A stretch of 64,000 nt of DNA from Psychroserpens damuponensis (GCF_000826655.1 NZ_JXJO01000003.1:62001-126000); one strand, 5' to 3'. Positions 52,468 to 61,728 are shown, numbered from the stretch's first letter. Numbers and translations: made by a program. Notes: generated by a model not told the origin, from the sequence alone.

Positions 52468-53070
52468 ATGAAAAAATTAATGTTATTAGCTGCAGTTGCA
52501 GTATTTGGATTATCGAGTGTAAATGCTCAGGAAGTGAAATTTGGAGCCAAAGCTGGTCTTAATATGTCTAATATCGGTGGAGATGCTGATGATTTAGATG
52601 GTCTTACATCTTTTCATTTAGGTGGTGTTGCAGAGATTGTGATTTCTGATAAATTTTCGGTACAACCAGAATTAGTATATTCTGCTCAAGGTGCTAAAAA
52701 TGAAGAAACATTTGAAGGTATTACTTTTGAATCTAAATTAAAGCTTGACTATCTTAATATTCCAATTATGGCGAAATATTATGTAGCTGAAGGTTTTAGT
52801 GTAGAAGCAGGACCACAGATTGGTCTTTTATTATCTGCAAATGAAGAATTTGAAGGTGGTGGAGAGTCTGGTGAAGAAGATGTTAAAGACGGGTTTAAAG
52901 GAATAGACTTTGGATTTGGTATTGGAGCTGGATACAAAATGGATAGTGGATTAAATTTCTCTGCTAGATATGTATTAGGTTTATCTAATATTGCAGATGG
53001 AGAAGAGTCTGATGATTACAGTATTCAAAACAACGTTTTTCAAATATCAGTTGGGTATTTCTTCAACTAA
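52468..53070 (+). CDS. Outer-membrane beta-barrel protein (porin-like)
   Basis: 200 residues. The signal peptide at 1-21 ends VNAQ. The small 8-strand-type barrel of the PF13568 kind starts FGAKAGLNMSNIGG and continues SFHLGGVAEIVISDKFSVQPELVYSAQG, with LDYLNIPIMAKYYVAEGFSVEAGPQIGLLLSA, ending with aromatic ISVGYFFN. An acidic loop (GGGESGEEDVKDG) lies outside. Structural or ligand-binding role unknown. The gene at 53262 has an almost identical signal peptide but a different barrel. Confidence 0.85.
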   Translation: MKKLMLLAAVAVFGLSSVNAQEVKFGAKAGLNMSNIGGDADDLDGLTSFHLGGVAEIVISDKFSVQPELVYSAQGAKNEETFEGITFESKLKLDYLNIPIMAKYYVAEGFSVEAGPQIGLLLSANEEFEGGGESGEEDVKDGFKGIDFGFGIGAGYKMDSGLNFSARYVLGLSNIADGEESDDYSIQNNVFQISVGYFFN

Positions 53071-53090
53071 TAAGTAAAAATATTCATTAA

Positions 53091-53121
53091 AAAAAGGAAA
53101 CTTAACGGTTTCCTTTTTTTT
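53091..53121 (+). terminator. Terminator between the two beta-barrel genes
   Basis: GGAAAC (53096-53101) pairs with GTTTCC (53108-53113), extended by A/T pairs, followed by about ten T. Confidence 0.85.
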
Positions 53122-53183
53122 TTGCTAAAATCGATAAAAGGTGTTATTTTATCGTTAAAGCGCTTAAATTTATGTTATTTAAC

Positions 53184-53214
53184 TTGTGTGTTATAAAAAA
53201 TAGATATAAGTTTG
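53184..53214 (+). promoter_or_regulatory. Consensus Bacteroidetes promoter of the second beta-barrel gene
   Basis: TTG 53184-53186 and TAAGTTTG 53207-53214 with 20 bases between: the best -33/-7 match in the window. The leader is about 45 bases. Together with the gene's codon choice (AAC, TTC and GGT rather than the AT-richest options) it suggests strong expression. Confidence 0.7.
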
Positions 53215-53261
53215 CCGACCATTAAAAAAATCAAATCTCAAATTATTTAAACATTATTATT

Positions 53262-53882
53262 ATGAAAAAATTATTACTTATGGCTGCAGTAGCAGTTTTC
53301 GGATTATCAAATGTAAACGCTCAAGATGAGCAACCAACTTTCAGCTTTTCTGAAGGAGATATCTTCATTGAAGGTAACGTAGGTTTTAACAGTACAAATG
53401 ATAAAAATACTGAAGAAAAATTTAACAGTTTAACAATCGCTCCTAAAGTTGGTTTCTTTTTAAACGAAGATTTAGCTATTGGTGGTACAGTATTTTATAA
53501 CTCAGCAAAAACTGAAGTTGCTGGAACTGATATTTCAGATATCTCTGGTTTTGGTGTTGGAGGTTTTGCTCGTTACTACTTTTTAGATTTAGGTGAGCGT
53601 TTCAAAACTTACGGTGAATTTGGTGTTGGGTACAGCTCAAACAAAAACAACATTGATGATTTTAAATTAAACACTATTAACGCTGGTTTAGACTTAGGGA
53701 TCAACTATTTCGTAACAGAAAAAATCGCTTTATCTTTCGCATTAAGAAATGTATTAGGTTTCTCTTCAACTAAAGCAGATGTTGATGGAGCAGAAGCTGT
53801 TTCTGAGTTCAACTTAGGTTTTGGAGATGTTGCTAACCCATTTGGTGGAAACGCTGCATTTGGTATCTTATTTGTTTTATAA
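53262..53882 (+). CDS. Abundant outer-membrane beta-barrel protein
   Basis: 206 residues. The signal peptide at 1-21 ends VNAQ and is near-identical to that of the preceding barrel gene. The barrel starts FSEGDIFIEGNVGFNSTND, continues LTIAPKVGFFLNEDLAIGGTVFYNSAKTE and ends GNAAFGILFVL. Codon use differs from the neighbours (AAC, TTC and GCT favoured), as in highly expressed genes. It has a consensus promoter and a strong terminator of its own. Function unknown; an abundant small outer-membrane protein is likely. Confidence 0.85.
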   Translation: MKKLLLMAAVAVFGLSNVNAQDEQPTFSFSEGDIFIEGNVGFNSTNDKNTEEKFNSLTIAPKVGFFLNEDLAIGGTVFYNSAKTEVAGTDISDISGFGVGGFARYYFLDLGERFKTYGEFGVGYSSNKNNIDDFKLNTINAGLDLGINYFVTEKIALSFALRNVLGFSSTKADVDGAEAVSEFNLGFGDVANPFGGNAAFGILFVL

Positions 53883-53908
53883 GATAAACAAACACATTAA
53901 TATATTAA

Positions 53909-53936
53909 ACCGAAGCTTAACAGCTTCGGTTTTTTT
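53909..53936 (+). terminator. Terminator after the second beta-barrel gene
   Basis: A 9-bp stem ACCGAAGCT / AGCTTCGGT with loop TAAC, followed by seven T. Confidence 0.92.
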
Positions 53937-53963
53937 ATGCCCAAAATTTAATACCTTTACTAT

Positions 53964-54386
53964 ATGAAGCAACTCATTATTATAAACGGTCCAAATCTAA
54001 ACCTCTTAGGTAAACGTGAAACTAATATCTACGGAAATTTAACCTTCACAGAATTTCATGAACAAGCCATTAAAAAATACCCTAACATAACCTTAGAGCA
54101 TTTTCAATCTAATATAGAAGGCGAATTAATTGATAAAATTCAAGAGGTTGGCTTTACATATGATGGTATTATACTCAATGCTGCAGCATATACACATACA
54201 TCTGTAGGCATTGGTGACGCTGTAAAAGCCATTACAACGCCTGTGGTAGAGGTTCATATTTCAAACACATTCTCTAGAGAAGAGTTTAGACATCAATCCT
54301 ACATTTCACCAAATGCTAAAGGTGTAATTCTCGGTTTTGGTTTGCAAAGCTATGAGTTGGCAATACAGAGTTTTCTAGAAGATTAA
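53964..54386 (+). CDS. aroQ: 3-dehydroquinate dehydratase, type II
   Basis: 140 residues. Third step of the shikimate pathway, in the cytoplasm as a dodecamer. Type II hallmarks: NGPNLNLLGKRE (8-19), catalytic Y23 in NIYG, N72 in LNAAAYTHTS, H98 in VEVHISN, and EEFRHQSYISP. Downstream, 29 bases on, is a small beta-barrel gene on the same strand. Confidence 0.96.
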   Translation: MKQLIIINGPNLNLLGKRETNIYGNLTFTEFHEQAIKKYPNITLEHFQSNIEGELIDKIQEVGFTYDGIILNAAAYTHTSVGIGDAVKAITTPVVEVHISNTFSREEFRHQSYISPNAKGVILGFGLQSYELAIQSFLED

Positions 54387-54415
54387 ATGGTCAAATTATG
54401 CGTTAGCAGTTCATC

Positions 54416-54901
54416 ATGAGATATTATATTACACTTTTTTGTTTCCTTTTCTTTTGTTCTATGCTGAAATGTAACGCACAACCCAATGTAGACTTTGGTA
54501 TTAAAGGAGGTCTCAATCTCACCTTTTTTAAAGTCCCAGAAGCTCAATTTGGAAATACCATACAAACCGAAACTGGATTTTATGGAGGCCTCTTTACCGA
54601 TTTTAAAATTGATGAAACTGTCCATCTTCAACCCGAATTGCTTTACATTCAATTAAATGACTTCAAATTTATAAACGCACCTATCTATGCCAAATTTCAA
54701 TTATCTAATAAATTGAGCTTTATGGCTGGTCCAAGTTTAAACTATTTTTTCGATTTTTTTGTCAACAAGTTTAAGGTAAGAGGCGATCTAGCTTCAGCCT
54801 ATAATATTTCTAATCATCTAGACATCCATATGAAATTTGTAGTAGGATTCACTGAGGTAGCTCCAAATGGGTTGTTTTTAGGTATAGGCTATACCTTTTA
54901 A
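54416..54901 (+). CDS. Small outer-membrane beta-barrel protein (PorT-like family)
   Basis: 161 residues. A signal peptide ends KCNAQ (about 22). VDFGIKGGLNLTFFKVPEAQ, ETGFYGGLFTDFKIDETVHLQPELLYIQ, FINAPIYAKFQLSNKLSFMAGPSLNYFFDF and GLFLGIGYTF are strands of a PF13568-type 8-strand barrel, with fewer loops than the pair at 52-54 kb. It converges on the acyltransferase gene with only 3 bases between stops. Role unknown. Confidence 0.8.
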   Translation: MRYYITLFCFLFFCSMLKCNAQPNVDFGIKGGLNLTFFKVPEAQFGNTIQTETGFYGGLFTDFKIDETVHLQPELLYIQLNDFKFINAPIYAKFQLSNKLSFMAGPSLNYFFDFFVNKFKVRGDLASAYNISNHLDIHMKFVVGFTEVAPNGLFLGIGYTF

Positions 54902-54904
54902 ATA

Positions 54905-55984
54905 TTAGCTCTTGTCCAGTTTTTTGTAAAAACGTTTCTCAATATACGTGTACGTAAGGTAAGAGTAATAGCAAAGTATTACAGTAGTTAAGAGTTCAAA
55001 TACAACTGCCAAACCACTTGAATTAGGAAAGGCTTTTAAAACCATTTTGTTGTAGATAATGATAATTAACACCTGATTTAAATAGATGGAGTAGGACCAA
55101 GCTCCTAATTTTTGAAATATCTTGGATTTTAAAATATGTGATAGTATGCCTTTTTCAATAGAAAACACAAAAATTAATAGCGCAAAAACGATGTGCATGA
55201 TATAGTAGTAGTTTTTAGCGATGAGATCAACATTTATGGTAGCTATTACAACTAATACAATACTTATAAATTCTAAAACAGTGTACGTGTTTTTTGAAAT
55301 AGAAGGTAATAAAGTTGCTAGTGAATCTCTTAGTACATACACAACAATACCAATATAAAACCCAATACAAGCTCTCATAAAACTATACCCAAAATCAATA
55401 ACTAGATTGAATTGACCATATTTTAAATAGAAAAACAAATAGCCAATAATTATAAAAGTGACTGCTGTAATTACAGTTAATTGTTTTTTGCCAAAACACC
55501 ATAAAGAGGCACTCACAAACAGTAAGTAAGATATAATTTCTGCGCTAATGGACCAATTTGGGAAGTTCCAGCTAAAGTCTACAAATAATGGTGTAGCATT
55601 TAATACAAACAATTGCGGATAAAGCGTATTAAATGTATTTATTGAAAAAGGAGGATTAGAATATGCACCAGGATTATAGGTGACATATTTAAACATTTCT
55701 AAAGCGATCAACACAAATAGAGTGTAATAGTGTAATGGTAATAAACGTTTTAGTCTATTTACAATAAATGTTGTTCTAGAAGTTAAGTCATTAAGTCGGT
55801 CTTTATAATTATGATAGATCACAAAACCACTTAAAATAAAAAACAGGTCCACAAAAAGTCCAGAATTAGACACAAAAGCATTAGCAGTAAGCCATGATTT
55901 ATTTGGCATATGGTATAAAAACACCAATACAGCAGCAAAGCCTCTAAATGCATCTAAAGCATGAAATCGTTTATTTGAATTCAA
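54905..55984 (-). CDS. Acyltransferase-3 family membrane protein (OafA-like)
   Basis: 359 residues, about 10 membrane helices. The N-terminus FHALDAFRGFAAVLVFLYHM (7-26) carries the conserved R-G and His of acyltransferase 3, and SGLFVDLFFILSGFVIYHNY carries the F-F-x-L-S-G-F motif. WNFPNWSISAEIISYLLF gives the W-S-x-x-x-E motif. These proteins O-acylate surface sugars or other envelope molecules using acyl-CoA. The acceptor is unknown. Followed by a terminator shared with lpdA. Confidence 0.9.
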   Translation of the reverse strand: MNSNKRFHALDAFRGFAAVLVFLYHMPNKSWLTANAFVSNSGLFVDLFFILSGFVIYHNYKDRLNDLTSRTTFIVNRLKRLLPLHYYTLFVLIALEMFKYVTYNPGAYSNPPFSINTFNTLYPQLFVLNATPLFVDFSWNFPNWSISAEIISYLLFVSASLWCFGKKQLTVITAVTFIIIGYLFFYLKYGQFNLVIDFGYSFMRACIGFYIGIVVYVLRDSLATLLPSISKNTYTVLEFISIVLVVIATINVDLIAKNYYYIMHIVFALLIFVFSIEKGILSHILKSKIFQKLGAWSYSIYLNQVLIIIIYNKMVLKAFPNSSGLAVVFELLTTVILCYYSYLTYTYIEKRFYKKLDKS

Positions 55985-56023
55985 TAATTTATTTAAACAG
56001 TTATTCTTGCTCTAATCTAGGCA

Positions 56024-56056
56024 AAAAAAAACGAACCATTTTGGTTCGTTTTTTTT
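56024..56056. terminator. Terminator between lpdA and the acyltransferase gene
   Basis: A stem AAAACGAACCA / TGGTTCGTTTT extended by A/T pairs, loop TTT. It lies after lpdA on the minus strand; its symmetric ends would also work on the plus strand. Confidence 0.85.
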
Positions 56057-56077
56057 ATTATGTAAATGTGATACTTA

Positions 56078-57454
56078 TTATAAGTGTATGACTTCATCAT
56101 AAGCAGCAGCAACAGCTTCCATTACCGCTTCACTCATAGTTGGGTGAGGGTGAATTGCTTTTAATACTTCATGGCCAGTTGTTTCTAGTTTACGTCCTAA
56201 AACGGCTTCTGCAATCATGTCAGTTACACCAGCTCCAATCATATGGCAGCCTAACCATTCGCCATATTTAGCATCAAAAATAACTTTTACAAAGCCGTCT
56301 TTAGCTCCAGAAGCACTTGCCTTACCCGAAGCTGAGAATGGAAATTTACCAACTTTAATATCAATACCTTGCTCTTTTGCTTGTTTTTCAGTTAAGCCAA
56401 CACTTGCAATTTCTGGAGAACAATAGGTGCAGCCTGGCACATTTCCGTAGTCAATAGCTTCAACATGCATACCAGCGATTTTTTCTACACATAAAATACC
56501 TTCAGCAGAAGCAACGTGTGCTAAAGCTTGGCCTGGAGTAATATCACCGATAGCGTAGTAGCCAGGAATGTTTGTTTGGTAGTAATCGTTAACTAATATT
56601 TTATCTCTATCTACAGCGATACCAACATCTTCTAATCCAATGTTTTCAATATTAGATTTGATACCTACAGCAGATAATACGATATCTGCTTCAAGAATTT
56701 CTTCACCTTTTTTAGTTTTCACTGTCGCTTTTACACCTTTTCCTGAGGTGTCAACATGTGTCACTTCCGCAGATGTCATGACTTTAATTCCGCTTTTCTT
56801 AAATGAGCGTTCTAATTGTTTAGAAACCTCTTCATCTTCAACAGGAACAATATTTGGTAAATATTCAACAACGGTTACCTCAGTCCCAATTGAATTGTAG
56901 AAATATGCAAATTCAACACCTATTGCACCAGAACCAACAACAATTAATTTCTTTGGTTGTTCTTCTAGAGACATGGCTTGTCTATAACCAATTACTTTTT
57001 TACCATCTTGAGGTAAGCTAGGCAACTCACGAGAACGAGCTCCTGTGGCAATAATAATATGGTCTGCAGTGTATTCTTTACCGTCTACTTCAACTTTTTT
57101 ACCCGTTTTTAAGGTTCCGAAGCCATCAATAACATCAATTTTGTTTTTCTTCATTAAAAACTTGACACCATTACTCATACCATTTGCAACGCCTCGACTA
57201 CGTTTTACAATGGCATTAAAATCTTTGTCATATTCTTTAACAGAAAGCCCATAATCTTCTGCATGTTTTAAATAGTCAAAAACTTGAGCAGATTTTAATA
57301 AAGCTTTTGTTGGGATACAGCCCCAATTTAAACAAATACCACCTAAATTTTCTTTTTCTATAACTGCGGTTTTTAATCCTAATTGTGAAGCTCTAATTGC
57401 TGCAACGTAGCCTCCAGGACCACTACCAAGTACTATAATATCGTATTTACTCAT
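56078..57454 (-). CDS. lpdA: Dihydrolipoyl dehydrogenase (E3)
   Basis: 458 residues from ATG 57454 (MSKYD); 15 extra upstream residues in frame are not part of the family. FAD-binding GSGPGGYVAAIRASQ (10-24), redox disulfide C41/C46 in GGICLNWGCIPTK, NAD-binding GSGAIGVEFAYFY, second FAD contact AIGDITPGQALAHVA, active-site HPHPTMSEA near the end. It reoxidises lipoyl groups of the 2-oxoacid dehydrogenase complexes or the glycine cleavage system. No E1/E2 gene is in the window. Confidence 0.97.
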   Translation of the reverse strand: MSKYDIIVLGSGPGGYVAAIRASQLGLKTAVIEKENLGGICLNWGCIPTKALLKSAQVFDYLKHAEDYGLSVKEYDKDFNAIVKRSRGVANGMSNGVKFLMKKNKIDVIDGFGTLKTGKKVEVDGKEYTADHIIIATGARSRELPSLPQDGKKVIGYRQAMSLEEQPKKLIVVGSGAIGVEFAYFYNSIGTEVTVVEYLPNIVPVEDEEVSKQLERSFKKSGIKVMTSAEVTHVDTSGKGVKATVKTKKGEEILEADIVLSAVGIKSNIENIGLEDVGIAVDRDKILVNDYYQTNIPGYYAIGDITPGQALAHVASAEGILCVEKIAGMHVEAIDYGNVPGCTYCSPEIASVGLTEKQAKEQGIDIKVGKFPFSASGKASASGAKDGFVKVIFDAKYGEWLGCHMIGAGVTDMIAEAVLGRKLETTGHEVLKAIHPHPTMSEAVMEAVAAAYDEVIHL

Positions 57455-57728
57455 GAGTTTTCTTGTCTTATTTTTAAGGTAACGAAGATACAAAACCAAA
57501 TTGTAATATTAAAACCTGAATTCACCCTAAAATTTTTTTTTAATTTGACTCAATTTTTAGTCGATGAGTAGATGGTATTTTGAAGGACTAACTCGTTAAT
57601 TTAAAGAATTATGACACGACTTGGAGCGTGAAATAAATTCTATTAGAACACTCAAAATAAGGCAATTTTACATTATAATTCTTACGTTTTTTATTTCCTA
57701 TAAATACAGGTTGAGATGGTAATTTGGT

Positions 57729-58283
57729 TTAGAGGTCGTCTGTAAAGTGTCTACGACCTTGTTCTTGGCTAAATTTTTTTGTGTTATAAGTGGTTGATTG
57801 TCCTTTAGGTATAGATAGTGATTCCCAGTGTTTACCTTTTGTTAGTTTTCCTAGAAATACAAGTTGACCAATATGATATGCATAGTGTGCTAATTGTCTA
57901 TTTATGGCTTCGGTTACTGTGTGCCCTTGATTTCTAATATATATAATATGCTCTAAATTAGTATGAGTTAATGGAGTTATAGCATTAAATAAACAGGTCC
58001 ATCCTCGGTTCCAGTAGTTGAGTAATTCTTCTTTATTCTGAAATGTATCTTCAAACTCACCATCGCGATGTCTCCAGTTTTTTTCGCCATCTTCGGTTAA
58101 AAAGTTAGTCAACCTACTGAGCATATTGCCAACTATATGTTTTACTATAATGGCAATAGAGTTGGAGTCTTCTGCAAATTCATGTTTCAGTTCTTCAAAG
58201 GATAATTGAGCAATAGTTTTATCTCCAAGACTTTTGTAATATTCAAATTGTTTAATGGCACTTGATAAATATGAATTTTCCAT
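57729..58283 (-). CDS. DUF1572/DinB-like four-helix protein
   Basis: 184 residues. Four-helix bundle of the DinB/YfiT type: SSAIKQFEYYKSLGDKTIAQLSFEEL, then AIIVKHIVGNMLSRLTNFL (His in the second helix) and INRQLAHYAYHIGQLVFLGKLTKGKHWESLSIPKGQS with two His (H-x3-H) in the last helix, the usual metal-ligand trio. DUF1572 members may be thiol-dependent metalloenzymes; the substrate is unknown. The 274-base gap to lpdA holds no gene that I can see. Confidence 0.85.
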   Translation of the reverse strand: MENSYLSSAIKQFEYYKSLGDKTIAQLSFEELKHEFAEDSNSIAIIVKHIVGNMLSRLTNFLTEDGEKNWRHRDGEFEDTFQNKEELLNYWNRGWTCLFNAITPLTHTNLEHIIYIRNQGHTVTEAINRQLAHYAYHIGQLVFLGKLTKGKHWESLSIPKGQSTTYNTKKFSQEQGRRHFTDDL

Positions 58284-58385
58284 GAGTTTAAATTAATGTC
58301 ATAAAAATAGCGATACCATTTCAGTGAAACTATAGTTTGTTATAGTTAGAAATTATATCGCTATTATTAGGTTTATGATAAAAAC

Positions 58386-58868
58386 TTATTGCGCAGGCAC
58401 AAACTTCAAAGCGTCACCATTAATACAATGACGTTTACCGGTTGTGTTTCTAGGGCCATCATTAAAAACGTGTCCTAAGTGTCCACCACAAGTAGCGCAA
58501 TGTTCTTCATCTCTACTGTAGCCTAATTTGTTATCTGACCCGTAGGCTACATTGCCTTTAATTTCTCTATCAAAACTTGGCCATCCTGTACCAGAATCAA
58601 ATTTATGTTCGCTTTTAAATAATGGCGTGTTGCAAGCCGCACAATGAAATGTGCCTTTGCGCTTTTCATCATTTAGTGGGCTGCTAAAAGGACGTTCGGT
58701 ACCTTCTTGACGCAACACATAATACGCATCACTTGATAATTCTTTTTTCCATTCGGCATCGGTTTTGCTAATAGGAAATTTCTCTTCTACTTTACTTTCT
58801 TTTTTCTGAGCAGAAGAGTTGCAATTAAAAAATAAAGCTATTGTTAATAATGTTATAAACTTTTTCAT
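58386..58868 (-). CDS. msrB: Exported peptide-methionine (R)-S-oxide reductase
   Basis: 160 residues. MsrB domain (about 35-158) with zinc cysteines C76/C79 (HCAACN) and C124/C127 (HCATCG), FDSGTGWPSF, and catalytic C148 in RHCINGD. It reduces methionine-R-sulfoxide in proteins. An added N-terminus of about 20 hydrophobic residues ending NSSAQ is a signal peptide, so this copy works outside the cytoplasm. A lipidated Cys (C16) is possible, but the -1 Asn is atypical of a lipobox. The electron donor in the periplasm is unknown. Confidence 0.93.
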   Translation of the reverse strand: MKKFITLLTIALFFNCNSSAQKKESKVEEKFPISKTDAEWKKELSSDAYYVLRQEGTERPFSSPLNDEKRKGTFHCAACNTPLFKSEHKFDSGTGWPSFDREIKGNVAYGSDNKLGYSRDEEHCATCGGHLGHVFNDGPRNTTGKRHCINGDALKFVPAQ

Positions 58869-59033
58869 AGTATAAAATAGGGTTTGTTTTTATTTACTTT
58901 TCAGTCGGTTTTTTTATAATTTCATTACGAAATCGTTTTAGAATTATTAATAATTTAACAATGTATAGAGCAATGTAATATTTTTAGGAATATTTTAGTA
59001 AGTTTATAAAATATCATTTAAAAAAGATAAGAA

Positions 59034-60434
59034 ATGAGAATAATGCATATGAGCGCCGAATGTTATCCAGTCGCTAAAATTGGAGGTTTGGCCGATGTTG
59101 TAGGAGCTTTACCAAAGTATCAAAATTCTATTGGTGCTGTAAGCAGTGTGATTATGCCTTTTTACAATAATGCATTTACCCAAAAGCATACATTTGTTTC
59201 CGTTTATGATTCTCAAATTAACTTAGGAAACACTCAGATAGATTTTAGCGTATTAAAATTATCAGAATCTGTTTTAGATTTCGATATTCATTTTATACAT
59301 ATTAATGAGTTATTATATAAAGAATATGTGTACTCTGATAATGATACCGATCGATTTTTAGCATTTCAAATTGCAGCATTAGATTGGATTTTGACTTTAA
59401 AAGACAAACCAGATTATATACACTGTCATGATCATCACACAGGTTTAATTCCTTTTATGGCACAAGAAAGTTTTAAATATGAATCTTTAAATAAAATCCC
59501 TGTAATTACAACAATTCATAATGCACAATATCAAGGATGGATGTCTTATGAAAACTTATATAAATTGCCTCGATTTAATATTGAAAGAGTAGGTTTACTT
59601 ATGTGGGATGGGCTAATTAATCCATTGGCAGCTGCAATAAAATGTGCTTGGCGTGTCACTACAGTATCACCAAGTTATATGGAAGAATTAAAATTTAATG
59701 CCAATGGACTTGAACACTTATTAAGTGCTGAAAGCTCTAAAGCTATTGGGATTTTAAATGGAATAGATTCTGAAGTTTGGAATCCTGATAAAGACGAATA
59801 CATTATTAAAAATTACAATAAAACCTCAGTAGATGCTGGGAAAAAGGCAAACAAGAAATGGTTATGTGACCAATTTAACTTAGATGACAGTAAACCGCTA
59901 TTTGCTTTTATTGGACGTTTAGTAGGTGAGAAAGGCGCAGAGTTATTGCCTCACGCTCTTGATTATGCATTACGTTCTAAAGATTTATCTGTGATTGTAT
60001 TAGGTTCTGGATCTAAAGATACTGAACGACAATTACTTGATCTAATACCTAAACATCCTGGACTTTATAATGCTTACATTGGGTACGATGAAAAACTGTC
60101 GCATATTATTTATGCTGGAGCCGATTTTTTATTAATGCCTTCGCGCGTAGAGCCTTGTGGTTTAAATCAAATGTATTCATTAAGATATGGAACAGTGCCT
60201 GTTGTTAGAAAAATTGGCGGATTAAAAGATACAGTTGTAGATATAGGAGACCAAGGTTTTGGTATTTGTCATAACGACGTTTCTGTAAATGATATCGTTA
60301 TGGCTATTAGTCGAGCAAAAGACTTTTATAACCTCAAAGCATTTAAAGTAAATAGAAAACATATAATGAGTATAGATCATTCTTGGAAGGTCTCTGCTAA
60401 AGCATATATAAATTTATACAATTCAATTCACTAA
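59034..60434 (+). CDS. glgA: Glycogen synthase (GT5)
   Basis: 466 residues. Transfers glucose from ADP-glucose to glycogen. The N-terminal ADP-glucose contact is MSAECYPVAKIGGLADVVGALP (K15-x-GG). HCHDHHTGLIPF lies near 125, and PVITTIHNAQYQGW follows. The catalytic C-terminal loop is SRVEPCGLNQMYSLRYGTVPVVRKIGGLKDTV. First gene of the glg operon. Its stop codon falls inside a CTAAA tandem repeat just before glgC. Confidence 0.96.
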   Translation: MRIMHMSAECYPVAKIGGLADVVGALPKYQNSIGAVSSVIMPFYNNAFTQKHTFVSVYDSQINLGNTQIDFSVLKLSESVLDFDIHFIHINELLYKEYVYSDNDTDRFLAFQIAALDWILTLKDKPDYIHCHDHHTGLIPFMAQESFKYESLNKIPVITTIHNAQYQGWMSYENLYKLPRFNIERVGLLMWDGLINPLAAAIKCAWRVTTVSPSYMEELKFNANGLEHLLSAESSKAIGILNGIDSEVWNPDKDEYIIKNYNKTSVDAGKKANKKWLCDQFNLDDSKPLFAFIGRLVGEKGAELLPHALDYALRSKDLSVIVLGSGSKDTERQLLDLIPKHPGLYNAYIGYDEKLSHIIYAGADFLLMPSRVEPCGLNQMYSLRYGTVPVVRKIGGLKDTVVDIGDQGFGICHNDVSVNDIVMAISRAKDFYNLKAFKVNRKHIMSIDHSWKVSAKAYINLYNSIH

Positions 60435-60455
60435 ACTAAACTAAACTAAACTAAA
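60431..60455 (+). repeat. Five tandem CTAAA units between glgA and glgC
   Basis: CTAAA x5, overlapping the glgA stop (TAA at 60432-60434) and ending 7 bases before the glgC ATG at 60463. Gain or loss of units would change the glgA-glgC spacing by 5 bases per unit without altering the GlgA protein. Confidence 0.9.
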
Positions 60456-60462
60456 CAAAGCT

Positions 60463-61728
60463 ATGATAAACAATAAAGTATTGTCAATTATACTTGGTGG
60501 AGGCCAAGGATCTAGATTATATCCTCTAACTGCTGATAGGTCAAAACCAGCAGTGCCAATTGCCGGAAAGTATAGATTAGTAGATATCCCAATTTCGAAT
60601 TGTATAAATTCTGATATTAAAAGAATATATGTGTTAACACAATTTAATTCTGCGTCTTTAAATCAGCATATTAAAAACACCTATCACTTTAGTTTTTTTA
60701 GTAGTGCTTTTGTAGACGTTTTAGCAGCAGAGCAAACAATGCAAAGCGATAAATGGTTTCAAGGTACAGCAGATGCTGTAAGGCAAAGTATGCATCACTT
60801 TTTGCAAAACGATTTTGAGTATGCGCTCATTCTTTCAGGAGATCAGCTGTATAACATGGATCTTGAAGATATGATAGCAAAACATCAAGAAAGTAAAGCA
60901 GAAATAACCATTGCAACGTATCCAGTTACAGCTAAAGACGCAACTGGTTTCGGTCTTTTAAAAACAGATGATGATGATATCATAACGTCATTTATTGAAA
61001 AACCAGCACCTGAGTTATTACCAGATTGGACCTCAGAGGTGAGTCAAGAAATGAAAAATGAAGGTAGAAATTATCTAGCTTCAATGGGAATTTATATTTT
61101 TAATAGAGAGTTGTTAATAAAATTAATGGATAATCCAGATACCAATGATTTTGGTAAAGAGATAATTCCTCAATCCATACATAATCATAAAACACTAAGT
61201 TATCAATATGAAGGTTATTGGACAGATATTGGAACTATTGAATCTTTCTTCGAAGCCAATTTAGGGTTAACAGATGATATTCCTAAGTTTAATTTGTATG
61301 ATGAAAATAGAGTCTATACAAGAGCTAGAATATTGCCTACCTCTAAAATTTCAGGAACAACAATTAATAATTCTGTAATTTCTGATGGCTGTATAATTCA
61401 TGCCGATAAAATAGAAAGATGTGTCATTGGGATTAGATCAAGAATTGGTAAAAGGTCAGTAGTGCATAATACGTATATGATGGGTAATGATTCATATGAA
61501 TCGTTGGCAGATATAGAAGCCAATCATATTGAGAACCTTTTAGGTATCGGTAATGATTGTATAATAAATTATTGTATAGTTGATAAAAATTGTAGAATAG
61601 GTGATAATGTGAGAATTGAAGGAGGAAAACACCTAGAGGATAAAGAAACTGAAAGCTATTTTATAAAAGACGGTATTGTAGTTATCAAAAAAGGTGCTAC
61701 TATCCCTAAAGGCACAATAATTAAATAA
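60463..61728 (+). CDS. glgC: Glucose-1-phosphate adenylyltransferase
   Basis: 421 residues. Makes ADP-glucose from ATP and glucose-1-phosphate, the control step of glycogen synthesis. GGGQGSRLYPLTADRSKPAVPIAGKYRLVDIPISNC (11-46) is the nucleotide and activator site. SGDQLYNMDLEDM is the metal site, FIEKPAP follows, and YWTDIGTIESFFEANL is near 255. The C-terminal left-handed beta-helix has hexapeptide-like repeats (SKISGTTINNSVISDGCIIHADKIERCVIGIRSRIGK). Allosteric control by metabolites is usual in the family. Confidence 0.97.
   Translation: MINNKVLSIILGGGQGSRLYPLTADRSKPAVPIAGKYRLVDIPISNCINSDIKRIYVLTQFNSASLNQHIKNTYHFSFFSSAFVDVLAAEQTMQSDKWFQGTADAVRQSMHHFLQNDFEYALILSGDQLYNMDLEDMIAKHQESKAEITIATYPVTAKDATGFGLLKTDDDDIITSFIEKPAPELLPDWTSEVSQEMKNEGRNYLASMGIYIFNRELLIKLMDNPDTNDFGKEIIPQSIHNHKTLSYQYEGYWTDIGTIESFFEANLGLTDDIPKFNLYDENRVYTRARILPTSKISGTTINNSVISDGCIIHADKIERCVIGIRSRIGKRSVVHNTYMMGNDSYESLADIEANHIENLLGIGNDCIINYCIVDKNCRIGDNVRIEGGKHLEDKETESYFIKDGIVVIKKGATIPKGTIIK

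Noticed and set aside
57455-57499. 15-residue extension of dihydrolipoyl dehydrogenase
   Set aside because: Basic, not family-like; the FAD-binding strand begins at MSKYDIIVLG.
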